Shown: positions 1-7,291 of the stretch, piece after piece
Numbering within the stretch: position 1 is the first letter of the stretch
Layout: each line of letters begins with the position of its first letter
Origin: Sulfobacillus acidophilus
GTDB lineage: Bacteria; Bacillota; Sulfobacillia; Sulfobacillales; Sulfobacillaceae
Reading direction: 5' to 3'
Assembly (NCBI GenBank): GCA_003023745.1
Contig: PXYV01000005.1
Span: forward strand, 37,327-101,326
Length of the DNA: 64,000 nucleotides
The notes under the pieces: model-generated
Databases searched by the model: none
Told to the model about the DNA's origin: nothing
Seen by the model: only the letters and a program-made list of their open reading frames with translations
Position numbers and translations under genes: made by a program

Positions 1-788
1 TGGTGTTGGCGATTTCGCAATCCGGCGAAACGGCGGATACGCTCGCCTCGGTCTATCTGGCGCGTGAGCAGGGGGTTCCTACCTATGCGGTTGTCAACAC
101 AGTGGGATCAACCTTGGCTCGCGACAGTGATTATGTCGCTTACACGCATGCAGGACCCGAAATTGCGGTGGCATCCACGAAAGCGTACACCACGCAAATC
201 CTGGTGCTGACGCTCTTGGCGCTGGCGTTGGCTGAGCGAAACGGGCGAGCCCGACCTGATTTGGTGCGAGCATTGCGCCGTGTGCCCATGTTGGGGCAAG
301 AGACGTTAGACGGCCTGAACAATATCCGAGCGATGGCGGCAGAACTGATGCGCAGCCGGGACGTCTTTTACATTGGCCGTGGACTCGACTATGCATTGGC
401 GATGGAAGGACAGCTGAAAATCAAAGAAATCGCCTATATCCACGCGGAAGCGTATGCAGCCGGGGAAATGAAACACGGCACATTGGCGTTGATTGAAGAA
501 GGAACACCCGTAGTGGCCGTGGTCACCGAACGCACGATCGCGCGCAAAACGCTGTCCAACATTCTTGAAGTCAAAGCGCGCGGCGCCGAGGTCTTTGGAA
601 TTATCGACGCACAAATGGCCCATCAGTTCCCGGTGGACCATCTACTGCCCGTGCCCGTGTCCGATCCGCTTCTTGCGCCGGTTTTGGCAGCCCTGCCTTT
701 GCAGCTCTTAGCGTATTGGACAGCGGTCGATCGCGGTCGAGACGTTGATCAACCTCGCAATCTGGCCAAAAGTGTCACGGTTGAATAA
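1..788 (+). CDS. glmS: Glucosamine-fructose-6-phosphate aminotransferase, C-terminal part
   Basis: The gene runs off the left edge; the last 261 codons are visible. GlmS makes glucosamine-6-phosphate from fructose-6-phosphate and glutamine for peptidoglycan synthesis in the cytoplasm. The visible part is the isomerase half. It begins inside the first SIS domain at the sugar-phosphate loop (SQSGETADT), continues through the second SIS domain, and ends with the family's conserved tail (PRNLAKSVTVE). The N-terminal glutaminase domain lies outside the window. The sequence just after the stop is the usual attachment site for Tn7-type elements, and one is found there. Confidence 0.97.
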   Translation, partial: VLAISQSGETADTLASVYLAREQGVPTYAVVNTVGSTLARDSDYVAYTHAGPEIAVASTKAYTTQILVLTLLALALAERNGRARPDLVRALRRVPMLGQETLDGLNNIRAMAAELMRSRDVFYIGRGLDYALAMEGQLKIKEIAYIHAEAYAAGEMKHGTLALIEEGTPVVAVVTERTIARKTLSNILEVKARGAEVFGIIDAQMAHQFPVDHLLPVPVSDPLLAPVLAALPLQLLAYWTAVDRGRDVDQPRNLAKSVTVE

Positions 789-812
789 CGGGCTTCGCGG
801 CTGGGAGGGCGG

Positions 813-861
813 TGTCGAGAGTGAAAAATTCACTGGACTCGAAAATAATTATCTAGACTGA
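813..861 (+). repeat. glmS-proximal transposon end with TnsB-like sites
   Basis: Two related AT-rich blocks follow the terminal TGT. The weak one is near 821-840. The strong one is 841-861, with core AATTATCTAGACTGA. Repeated transposase-binding sites at each end are typical of Tn7-like elements. The strong block recurs inverted near the other end of the element. Confidence 0.6.
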
Positions 862-975
862 GAAAAAATGAGCGTGACTGCAATGGAAAAACATGGCACA
901 GTTGAAACAAACGTTCGCGACCGTTTCGACTGTGCTTTTGTTAGCTCTTCGTGTTGTGGGAAATGAGGAGACTCT

Positions 976-1248
976 ATGGCCAAACGCCAACGAGAAAACA
1001 CCCCTGACATCATAGACCGGCGAATAAAAGAGGGACGGGGTGCCGGACGAAGCGGCGATTATAATCCGTGGCTTTTGGTGCCAGATGTTCCGTCCCCAAA
1101 ATTGGCCAGTCGTGTTAAGGGAGTACCCGCTACGATTTCTTGCTGCTGGATGACTGCTCTGCATCCTTTGACCGCCGACGAAAGTTGTGATCTCCTTGCC
1201 TGGAATCGGATCTTCGCTCTAACTGACGACGTCAGTCGGCGTGATTAG
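976..1248 (+). pseudogene. tnsA: tnsA fragment (Tn7-type transposase endonuclease subunit)
   Basis: The first ~47 residues have the N-terminal signature of Tn7-like TnsA proteins: MAKR, then EGRGAGRSGDYNPWL, then DVPS and RVKG. TnsA cuts the 5' ends of the transposon together with TnsB. After RVKG at about residue 47 the frame no longer resembles TnsA. The next TnsA-like text (FLLLDDCSASFD) is in another frame from about 1122, so a frameshift is likely. The catalytic residues beyond this point are lost. It starts 187 bp after the glmS stop and reads away from glmS, as in Tn7. The remaining 43 codons to the stop look random. Confidence 0.75.
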
Positions 1249-1651
1249 GGTGAACTCCTCCTGCAGCCACCATGGCTTGGTCGAAGGTGTAGACGGGGAT
1301 TTCCGGCGAATATGCGAGCAGAAGACAGTCTACCCAGTCGAGATTTGTTTCCTCAAATTGTCGGAGCGCTTTAAGTACCACGTCGAGGTCTACAACCTCT
1401 ACACCCTCCAATGCAAAAAACCCACGTAGGACGTCTGCGACCTGTCGCCGTGGATAAGCTGCCAGCCTAGGCGACGTGAGAACGTAAATAACCTCGGCGC
1501 ATACGACCGGATGGATTACCGCGGTTAGTTCTGCTCGCGACGCCCGGTCGAATATCGCCTTTGAAGAGTGGGCCTGGTCCTCCGGTTCGCCTAAGAGAAG
1601 GCGCAGGATCACATTAGCGTCAACATGAGCACGGCGAGCCTCCTCACGCAT
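1232..1651 (-). CDS. vapC: VapC-type PIN-domain toxin
   Basis: This 139-residue PIN-domain ribonuclease toxin would cleave RNA when free of its antitoxin. Four acidic residues of the PIN active site are visible: Asp in HVDANVILRLL, Glu in VCAEVIYVL, Asp in LDWVDCLLLAY and Asp in YTFDQAM. The length is normal. The ATG overlaps the end of the AbrB-type antitoxin gene by 8 bp, the usual antitoxin-first arrangement. The pair sits inside the Tn7-like remnant, as cargo would, and both genes look intact although the transposition genes around them have decayed. Confidence 0.9.
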   Translation of the reverse strand: MREEARRAHVDANVILRLLLGEPEDQAHSSKAIFDRASRAELTAVIHPVVCAEVIYVLTSPRLAAYPRRQVADVLRGFFALEGVEVVDLDVVLKALRQFEETNLDWVDCLLLAYSPEIPVYTFDQAMVAAGGVHPNHAD

Positions 1652-1904
1652 CAGGTTGACCTTCCTTTAGCTTGTCGACCAAGTGGTTCTGATAGTCCTG
1701 ACGCGCCTCCTTTACATTCACCGGCTCGGGCATCCGAAGAATACCAAGGAGATCGGACGTGGTGCGGGCAGGCACGGGAGTCAGGACTACCTTTCCATCT
1801 TGAATGTCAAATACGACCCGGTCACCTGGACCAATCCCGATTACATCGCGAAGTTCCTTCGGCAGGACTACCTGGCCCTTTTGACCAACGCGCGACATAG
1901 TCAT
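1644..1904 (-). CDS. vapB: AbrB/MazE-fold antitoxin partner of VapC
   Basis: This 86-residue protein begins with a SpoVT-AbrB DNA-binding fold: VGQKGQVVLPKELRDVIGI, then GDRVVF and GKVVLTPV. The C-terminal ~40 residues are charged and probably wrap the toxin. A GAGGTG ribosome site lies about 8 bp before the ATG at 1904. The 8-bp overlap with the toxin suggests coupled translation. Antitoxins of this kind usually repress their own promoter, which would lie at about 1905-1990. Confidence 0.88.
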   Translation of the reverse strand: MTMSRVGQKGQVVLPKELRDVIGIGPGDRVVFDIQDGKVVLTPVPARTTSDLLGILRMPEPVNVKEARQDYQNHLVDKLKEGQPDA

Positions 1905-2090
1905 CGACGTATCACCTCGCGCTCATTGTATCACTATCGGCTCATCTGTGCTACCAGAGGAGACAAGTCATACCACGTCGATTTGTGGCATGATAATCTA
2001 GATGAAGATAACTGAATGACTGCAGCCTGGCGGCCGTGTGGTGATGGGGGCTCCGTTACACGGAGTCATTATTTTGTTGACGATAGGCTC

Positions 2091-2242
2091 CCCAGTTTAG
2101 ATAATTAGTGGTTCTCAGGCGTAGGGGAACGATACGGAAAATCGGACCACGACAAGTAATTATTTTTCTCTGCCCCTCGCGTACACAACAAAAAATCGCC
2201 TGTTTTTGGGGCGTCAGAATAGATAATTGTTTTCCTCAAACA
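2091..2242 (-). repeat. Distal transposon end with TnsB-like sites
   Basis: Read on the minus strand from 2242, this end starts TGT and then gives AATTATCTATTCTGA at 2214-2234. Weaker relatives follow at about 2153-2167 and at 2093-2108 (TAATTATCTAAACTG). They match the single strong site at the glmS-proximal end in inverted orientation. Confidence 0.6.
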
Positions 2243-2256
2243 GGGCGTGATGCTTG

Positions 2257-2316
2257 GTAATAATGTTCTGCGCTCTGTAATAAAGTTCTGAGGTCTGTAA
2301 TAAAGTTCTGAGCTGA
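2257..2316 (+). repeat. Three tandem 20-bp repeats
   Basis: Units start at 2257, 2277 and 2297, each of the form GTAATAAAGTTCTGAGGTCT. The first and second differ at four positions. Two or three tandem ~20-bp units near one end are typical of transposase-binding arrays in Mu/Tn552/Tn7-type elements. They lie just outside the proposed Tn7-like border, so they may be a remnant of a second element. No inverted partner was found in the window. Confidence 0.6.
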
Positions 2317-2336
2317 CGCCGGGGGAAACCCGGCGT
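2316..2336. terminator. Strong GC hairpin without a T tract
   Basis: ACGCCGGG at 2316-2323 pairs perfectly with CCCGGCGT at 2329-2336 around a 5-base loop. There is no U run, so intrinsic termination is doubtful. It may be a structural end of the tandem-repeat element just before it. Confidence 0.4.
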
Positions 2337-2386
2337 TTAGCGTTGGCTACAAAGCATCTCCTATCCGCTGATTAATGACGTTAATA

Positions 2387-2405
2387 ATCTGCTAACGCCC
2401 CCGAA
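2387..2405 (+). repeat. Module-boundary motif, copy 1
   Basis: Divergent copy of a motif found five times between 2.3 and 6.4 kb, sharing GCCCCCGAA. It is followed by a perfect 7-bp inverted repeat (CGAATCA/TGATTCG). It lies between the transposon remnants and the first toxin-antitoxin module. Confidence 0.45.
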
Positions 2406-2543
2406 TCAAGATGATTCGCCCCATAAACCATCCGGCAACCCGCGTGTCGCGGTCTGAGCTGGCGAAGCACTCTCATATACCCTACTTGGCCGGCCATGCT
2501 AAAATAGGACCATTAATGATTTGCGGATAGGAGGGCTCTTCCG

Positions 2544-2711
2544 ATGAGCGAACCCATCGAGCGTCTGTTAGAAGCGCTCCGCCAGTTGCCGGATTCGGAT
2601 AAACGCGAATTCTTGGAACGTCTGGACGAAGAGGGCTGGTACCGCACCATGGTACGCCACATGCAAGCGGAATGGGATAATCCCCGTGACGACGCCTACA
2701 ACAATTTATAG
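2544..2711 (+). CDS. Small antitoxin-like protein upstream of a broken MazF-like toxin
   Basis: A 55-residue acidic protein starts at the ATG at 2544, behind GGATAGGAGGG. It has an amphipathic N-terminal helix (IERLLEALRQLPDSDKREF) and ends with NNL. Its end overlaps the likely GTG start of the MazF-like reading frame at 2686 by 26 bp, which makes an antitoxin role likely. I do not recognise the DNA-binding family. With the toxin frameshifted, the antitoxin may be a leftover or may neutralise related toxins. Confidence 0.6.
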   Translation: MSEPIERLLEALRQLPDSDKREFLERLDEEGWYRTMVRHMQAEWDNPRDDAYNNL

Positions 2712-3032
2712 AGCCGGCGATGTGGTGCTGACTCCGTTTCCCATGCGGACCAACGGGGTGAGAAAAAGCGGCCCGTGGTACTCCTGTCGAACGACCAGGT
2801 TTCGGTAGACACGGGACTCTACATCGCCTGCATGATTACATCGCATGCCCCGCGTGACCTCTGGAATGTCGAATTATTAGCCTGGAAGGAAGCCGGGCTG
2901 TTGTTCCCGTCAGTGGTGCGATGCCCCAAAGTCTTCGGACTGGACCACATCCTCATCTTGCGGTGTCTCGGACCTCTACCTACCAGTGATTGGACACGAG
3001 TCCAATCCCGATTTCGGGCAGCCTTGGCCTAA
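2686..3032 (+). pseudogene. MazF/PemK-like mRNA interferase, frameshifted
   Basis: The N-terminal part (GDVVLTPFPM) is read from GTG 2686. The rest (PVVLLSNDQVS, then YIACMITS) is read in another frame through 2775-3032. Both halves match the MazF/PemK fold in order: GDVV-x-PFP, then RPVVLLSNDQ. Joining them needs one extra A in the run at 2762-2766, so one base appears to be missing. A programmed frameshift at the A run is possible but less likely in this decay-rich region. The C-terminal helix (TRVQSRFRAALA) is present. It forms a toxin-antitoxin pair with the gene at 2544. Confidence 0.75.
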
Positions 3033-3082
3033 TCTACTCCAGGCCCATCCGATCCCGCCTAATCGATGGTGCTCAGACGCTT

Positions 3083-3098
3083 GATGCATTATCGCCCC
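3083..3098 (+). repeat. Module-boundary motif, copy 2
   Basis: GATGCATTATCGCCCC, 50 bp after the end of the MazF-like reading frame. Same strand and core as the other copies. Confidence 0.5.
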
Positions 3099-3503
3099 CT
3101 ATCGTATATTATCAGGTCGCCAGGAAACTGGTTGACCTTTTTTTGTTCCAAGGGTCTACTGTGGTAGCTGGGTGGACGTCCGCCCCCGTGGGCTCCGATC
3201 CTGACGAGTCCACGCTTCCCATCGAAGTCAGAGATGAGTTGTTCATAGGGGATACGCGCAGACATGACTCGGTGACATCATGAGAGGCTAGGAAGAGAGC
3301 GGTATATCCGTGTCCATCTGTACGACATGGAGCCTGGCGCGGCCTTCAGGACCCTGAACATGGATGACCCACCGATAGACGGGGGATATCCAATTCATGA
3401 CGCCCACGATGACCGCATTGCCCAGAGTCCACAGACTGACGGTGGAAACCGAGTGATGAACCAGCTCCTCTAGAGCCGCGAAGACGATCGCGGTCGGGAG
3501 GAA

Positions 3504-3860
3504 TTACCGAACAGCCCGCTTGCTGCCTGGATAACCGCGTTTAATCTTAATGATCGCCCCGTCGAAGAATTGGGTATCGGCGCGCCATTGCACTACGCCA
3601 GCCGCGCGATCCCATGATCCACGACCTCGGCGTCGCGTGGCCGGACCCGCCGCCAAATACAGATAAATAGCCCCGGCGGCACCCCACAGAACCCATCCCG
3701 TCACTACAATGCCCGTCGGCCATTGAAACGTCCCCCAGCCCATGAGAGCCGCGCCACCCATGACACCGATGACGTATAGCGGGAGGCCAACGAAGGAGGG
3801 TCGTACCCACGCGAACCCCTGAAAGTGCGCCCGATCGGGAATTGATAGGGAATTATTCAC
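3504..3860 (-). CDS. Small membrane protein of unknown function
   Basis: A 118-residue protein starts at a GTG behind AGGAGG, a strong ribosome site. Two hydrophobic segments, about residues 25-45 and 50-70, are followed by a basic cytoplasm-like tail (ATRRRGRGSW, then KIKRGYPGSKR). I do not recognise the family. After its TAA stop the same frame stays open to 3288 and encodes another hydrophobic stretch (LWTLGNAVIVGVMNW). The original gene may therefore have been about 190 codons and been cut by a nonsense mutation, or a second unstarted ORF may follow. The 3033-3287 stretch beyond it shows no gene I can support. Confidence 0.5.
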   Translation of the reverse strand: MNNSLSIPDRAHFQGFAWVRPSFVGLPLYVIGVMGGAALMGWGTFQWPTGIVVTGWVLWGAAGAIYLYLAAGPATRRRGRGSWDRAAGVVQWRADTQFFDGAIIKIKRGYPGSKRAVR

Positions 3861-3928
3861 AGGAAGACCTCCTAATATCAGGGTAACACGATTCGAGGGG
3901 GTTCACGCTATCACTCATGCCTTGGCGT

Positions 3929-3946
3929 TAATGCGTTCTCGCCCCC
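3929..3946 (+). repeat. Module-boundary motif, copy 3
   Basis: TAATGCGTTCTCGCCCCC, in the divergent gap between the membrane protein and the lipoprotein. GTTAGGT follows directly, but no complete integron attC fold could be built. Confidence 0.5.
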
Positions 3947-4052
3947 GTTAGGTCGGTAAGAGGGCCATCGAAGACACTACAATATTCCCCTAATAACCTG
4001 AGCTCAACTTGTGCCGTTGTTAACAACGATACGGCGAAAGAAGGTCGGGGAT

Positions 4053-5027
4053 ATGAAAAGCGCGCGCGTTGCAGGCATCATGGGAGTGGTTGCGTTGGCT
4101 GGCGTGGTCTCGGCGGGGTGCGGAACGTCGAATTACCTCGCCACCGAACATCACACGGCGGTGATTGCCCTGTCCGCACACCGCACCTCACAGGTGGCGT
4201 TCACACTTCTCAAGACAGACGGCATTTCCATCCGCGTACCCAAGAGCTGGCATTTGGGGCAACAAGTCACCGTGTCCAAAAGCGGTGTAACCGGCCTGAA
4301 TGCCGGATTCCTCGTACCTCAAGTGCCCAAAGATACGGTTGCGCTCACGCACGACCCGCGCAATCAGAGTCCCTACTTTACGGCGACTATTGAAACCGCA
4401 GGCCACACCGCTTACGGCGAAATTGACGAACTCAGCGGCGCCGGGAACTACTACAACATTCAACTGCAGGTTCCCCAATCCGCCATGGATGCCTTACGCC
4501 GAGCGCTCCGGACCGTGACTTTGCCACCCGTGGCGACCGTGACGCAGGCTGTCAACCTCATCGAGCGTCGAGCGACGATCGGTGCCCAACTATGGCTGGC
4601 CAATACCGCGGCGGCGAACACCCACTGGGTGCTGGTCGGCGGGGCTGTCGCGACCGCACAACAACCGTTCTATTTGTTCCGGACGAGGGACGGAGGGAAG
4701 CACTGGTCCCTCATCAACTACACGTCAACGCCTCAGCACATTTTTCCCGACGCGGCCGGAAGCCCGGATATGCTGTTCTGGTCCGCAGACGACGGCATCA
4801 TTGCGGAAGTGACCGGATGGTCACACGACGTTTGGATATATGACACACGGAATGGCGGACAGACGTGGGCCTTGCAAAAGGTCGCGTTGCCGAGTCAGCC
4901 CAACGCCCAAAAGACGCCACAAATTGCGTGGACGACGACCGGAACGCTCACCATTTCCGTGACGCTACAATCCGGCACAACGCACCAACTCACGAGCCAG
5001 GATTCCGGACGAACATGGACGACATAG
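4053..5027 (+). CDS. Secreted lipoprotein with BNR/Asp-box repeats
   Basis: This 324-residue protein starts at ATG 4053 (MKSARVAGIMG). A short hydrophobic signal ends in the lipobox VSAGC, so it is probably anchored to the outer face of the membrane. The C-terminal half has three Asp-box repeats typical of beta-propeller folds: RTRDGGKHW, DTRNGGQTW and SQDSGRTW. These occur in sialidase-like and photosystem-assembly (Ycf48) proteins but do not define an activity. The N-terminal half (about 40-170) has no recognised domain. The gene stands alone between two copies of the boundary motif. Confidence 0.8.
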   Translation: MKSARVAGIMGVVALAGVVSAGCGTSNYLATEHHTAVIALSAHRTSQVAFTLLKTDGISIRVPKSWHLGQQVTVSKSGVTGLNAGFLVPQVPKDTVALTHDPRNQSPYFTATIETAGHTAYGEIDELSGAGNYYNIQLQVPQSAMDALRRALRTVTLPPVATVTQAVNLIERRATIGAQLWLANTAAANTHWVLVGGAVATAQQPFYLFRTRDGGKHWSLINYTSTPQHIFPDAAGSPDMLFWSADDGIIAEVTGWSHDVWIYDTRNGGQTWALQKVALPSQPNAQKTPQIAWTTTGTLTISVTLQSGTTHQLTSQDSGRTWTT

Positions 5028-5070
5028 CGCCCGCGAGAGGATTCAAATCTGGTCAACGACTAAGACCGCT

Positions 5071-5088
5071 AAATGCATTTTCGCCCCG
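5071..5088 (+). repeat. Module-boundary motif, copy 4
   Basis: AAATGCATTTTCGCCCCG, 43 bp after the lipoprotein stop and close to the 3' end of the convergent pseudogene. Same orientation as the other copies. Confidence 0.5.
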
Positions 5089-5097
5089 AAAGTCCTA

Positions 5098-5579
5098 CTA
5101 GGGGTCGGAATACATCGGTACGGTCTTCCCGTTTGGCAGTTGCATCGACCATTGGCGATCATAAATGACACCAATGCTAAAGGGCACCGTCATGTGCCAG
5201 AGACCACCAATCGATCGGCGCCCCTCCGAGATTAGTCTCCACATTCCCATAGCCGTTTACGTGCCATCCCCATAGAGTGCGCGTGAGATACCACCCATTA
5301 AAGCCAGCCCCTTGCCCTACCGGGACTTCGGACACAATGAGACGGCCCTGGGCAAATGGCACGGACTCCACGACCCCTGGAATCGGGTCGTGGGCGGTAG
5401 CCAGCGCCCGCATCGGGGTGGCGTGGTCGGAAAACCGATGCGCCACCACGCCACCCACCACCAGCACACCCGCGGCAGGTTCCCCATGATATAGAATGGT
5501 AGTATCGGTATGTCCAGACACTTCCGAATACCATAAGCACAGCCAGCACAAGAATTCTAACCGCCCTGTGCGCATACAT
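5098..5579 (-). pseudogene. Exported protein of unknown function, two frameshifts
   Basis: Three reading frames join into one plausible protein. From ATG 5579 a signal anchor is read (RILVLAVLMVFGSVWTY). From about 5515 a second frame gives the body (ILYHGEPAAGVLVVGG, then SEVPVGQGAGFNGWYLTRT). From about 5195 a third gives the end (SIGVIYDRQWSMQLPNGKT), stopping at 5098. The hydrophobic start and a natural-looking tail in different frames argue for two indels. No family was recognised. A 48-codon ORF just upstream (5557-5703, minus) may be the start of the same decayed unit. Confidence 0.55.
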
Positions 5580-5749
5580 GATTCTCACGGCCGAGACCTT
5601 CTTTCGTCATTACATTAGCCATGGCATTCCATTGTTCATCTCTGGTTATATTCGAGGCTTTCTTGAACATGTCCTTGCGGGACACTCGCCCCCAAGAGTG
5701 CATGATTAGCAACCTGAAGAAATAGAAAGGGGATCGAAGCTTCTTCGGG

Positions 5750-6010
5750 CTAAAGCCGACGGTAGACCTCGCCGCGTGGGGCAATGTCGCTGACCTGAAC
5801 CTCATGCAGTGGCTCATCGATGCGATAGACGATACGCCAAGTGCCCACCCGGCTCGATCGCAGACCTTCGGCATTCGTGAGGGGTTTTGTGAACAGATCA
5901 CGGGGATTTTTGGCCAGTTGTTCTAACCGGTCGATAATTCGTTGCTGGGCCATCCGATCCAGACGTTCCAAATACCGTGCCGCTTGCCGCGAGAGGATGA
6001 TTTCATACAT
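5750..6010 (-). CDS. RelE/ParE-superfamily toxin
   Basis: This 86-residue toxin starts at ATG 6010 (MYEIILSRQAARYLERLD). The core follows the RelE pattern: helices with RIIDRLEQLAKNP, then LTNAEGLRSSRVGTWRIVYRID, and the end APRGEVYRRL. RelE proteins cleave mRNA on the ribosome, while ParE proteins poison gyrase; the sequence does not decide which. Longer starts upstream run through the antitoxin gene in another frame and are unlikely. The start overlaps the antitoxin's end by 8 bp. The frame is intact, unlike the other RelE-like gene near 7.1 kb. Confidence 0.88.
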   Translation of the reverse strand: MYEIILSRQAARYLERLDRMAQQRIIDRLEQLAKNPRDLFTKPLTNAEGLRSSRVGTWRIVYRIDEPLHEVQVSDIAPRGEVYRRL

Positions 6011-6209
6011 CGTGTTGGCGGCGCCAATCCTTGAGGTTGACACGATCGCCCTGGGCAATCTGCCGCTCACCGTGTTGGACCCGTTGCCACTCGTCGGGCG
6101 TGAGCGTGTCCGTGTCTTGCTGGAGCCATCGGACATAATCCACCACATCATCGACCCACCGGTCGTCCATGTGGTCAATTAAGCGTCGCAATTCGTCCTT
6201 CGAGCTCAT
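6003..6209 (-). CDS. Antitoxin of the RelE/ParE-type pair
   Basis: This 68-residue protein has a helical start (KDELRRLIDHMDDRWVDDVVDY) and a polar end (QGDRVNLKDWRRQHDV), the size and layout of small antitoxins whose C-terminus binds the toxin. It precedes and overlaps the toxin gene by 8 bp, so the two are translationally coupled. Start at ATG 6209 behind a GGGAG element. I cannot assign a precise antitoxin family. Confidence 0.78.
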   Translation of the reverse strand: MSSKDELRRLIDHMDDRWVDDVVDYVRWLQQDTDTLTPDEWQRVQHGERQIAQGDRVNLKDWRRQHDV

Positions 6210-6316
6210 GGCTACCGCTCCCTTCTTATCAATTTCATTATCGCAAGATCTAGTCGTCGGTGTCCATCCGGGTCGTTCGACATCACGGCGGCAGTCTACC
6301 CCGTTCCTGTAACGTT

Positions 6317-6336
6317 GATGCGTTTACGCCCCCGAA
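6317..6336 (+). repeat. Module-boundary motif, copy 5
   Basis: GATGCGTTTACGCCCCCGAA, about 110 bp upstream of the RelE-type antitoxin gene. Like copy 1 it runs into a CGAAT/ATTCG inverted repeat. Confidence 0.5.
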
Positions 6337-6499
6337 TCCCGCTCATTCGCATTATGAAGCATTCCTGGTATTTCAAGCCGCCCCCGATCTCCAAAACGCC
6401 GAATGCGAGGCTGCTGTTTCGGCTCGGCGGGGTGGTCGGCCGCCACGTGGGCTATGCAGGACAAGACGGACGAGGCGTGGAAGGACTATAGAAAGCCAC

Positions 6500-7039
6500 A
6501 GTCGTCAGGATGAGATCTTTGAACAAACCTATCGGAACATGGCACGTCGAGCAACTCGCGTTGTGCCGCGTCAGGAATACCTCAATGAGCGCTGCAACGA
6601 AGGGCTGACCCACGCGCTAGCTCTCCTCGAATCGACCGCGGTGAAGTATCCGCGCGACGTGGCCATGGTCAATGTCCAGGAACTCACGTCGGACGCCCTG
6701 CACGCAGTGTATTGGGAGCAGCTCGTTCCCTCCGCTGTCCGGTGGCAGCGTGAAGTTCGCCGTGTCTTTGGCACAAATGAACACTCAGGCTCTGACGGCT
6801 CAAAATTGGGAGTCCGTGTGCCCTTGTTGCTAATCCGGTTCAAAGAGTTTGACTCCGCACTCATGGCTCCTTACATTGATGGGCATGTTAGGCCGCGGCA
6901 AATCGTCACGATTCCTGATGTATTGCACTCCTTGTCGGATGCAGAACAGCGGCGCTTGTTAACCATTCAGCCCGGAGGAAGCCGCTCAGTTGCTGGATCC
7001 CGAGTTTGTATCCTGGGATCCGGAATCCAAGCACCATAG
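6500..7039 (+). pseudogene. Decayed reading frame of unknown function with antitoxin-like end
   Basis: The open frame across this stretch reads like protein in its middle (THALALLESTAVKYPRDVA, then LSDAEQRRLLTIQP). It has no credible start. Near 6975 a change of frame gives a natural antitoxin-like ending (EEAAQLLDPEFVSWDP) that stops at 7045, next to the broken RelE-like toxin. It may be the fused remains of an unknown gene and an antitoxin. I do not recognise a domain. Confidence 0.3.
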
Positions 7040-7041
7040 CG

Positions 7042-7291
7042 TATGAGGCCCGCATAGGCGGTCTGTGCTCAATTACCTCAACAAATTAGATGTGCCCACC
7101 CGACGGCGTCTCGAGGCCGCCCTAAAAGCGCTTTCGGAAGTCCCACCGACGGGAGACATTCGGCCACTGGCTGGACAGACCGGCACTTATCGGTTGCGGC
7201 TTGGTCGTTTCGCCTCCTCTTCCACATCGACCACCAGCAGGAAGTTAGCTTCGTGGACGCCATCGGCTCACGAGGCGACATCTACAAATAG
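7042..7291 (+). pseudogene. RelE-like toxin, frameshifted
   Basis: The middle is clear RelE text (LNKLDVPTRRRLEAALKAL, then PLAGQTGTYRLRLG). The expected C-terminus (FRLLFHIDHQQEVSF, then GSRGDIYK) follows in another frame after a one-base loss near 7210. A second loss near 7063 separates the N-terminal strand (YEARIGG) from the rest. The remnant ends with TAG at 7289-7291. With at least two indels it is inactive. Confidence 0.7.

Larger units (their letters stand above)
813..2242. mobile_element. Degenerate Tn7-like element in the glmS attachment site
   Basis: The element starts with TGT 25 bp after the glmS stop, the spacing known for Tn7 at attTn7, and ends with ACA at 2240-2242. Both ends carry an AT-rich site in inverted orientation: 841-861 and the complement of 2214-2234 match at 18 of 21 bases. 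Further related copies lie at 2093-2108 and about 2153-2167. GGGCG occurs at 807-811 and at 2243-2247, resembling a 5-bp target duplication that is one base out of register on the left. Inside are a tnsA stub reading away from glmS, as in Tn7, and a VapBC pair. tnsB, tnsC and tnsD are missing, so the element cannot move by itself. Exact borders are inferred. Confidence 0.72.

Noticed and set aside
2990..3283. 97-residue ORF at 2990-3283
   Set aside because: It overlaps the MazF-like remnant and a boundary motif, has no ribosome site and no recognisable domain.
2387..6336. Integron attC sites
   Set aside because: GTTAGGT follows one copy of the motif, but paired core sites and the attC fold are missing in the other copies, and no integrase gene is present.
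6260..6500. Start of a 259-residue protein at 6260
   Set aside because: The N-terminal part is rich in Arg, Pro and Cys with no natural pattern and runs over the boundary motif; only the later part looks like protein.
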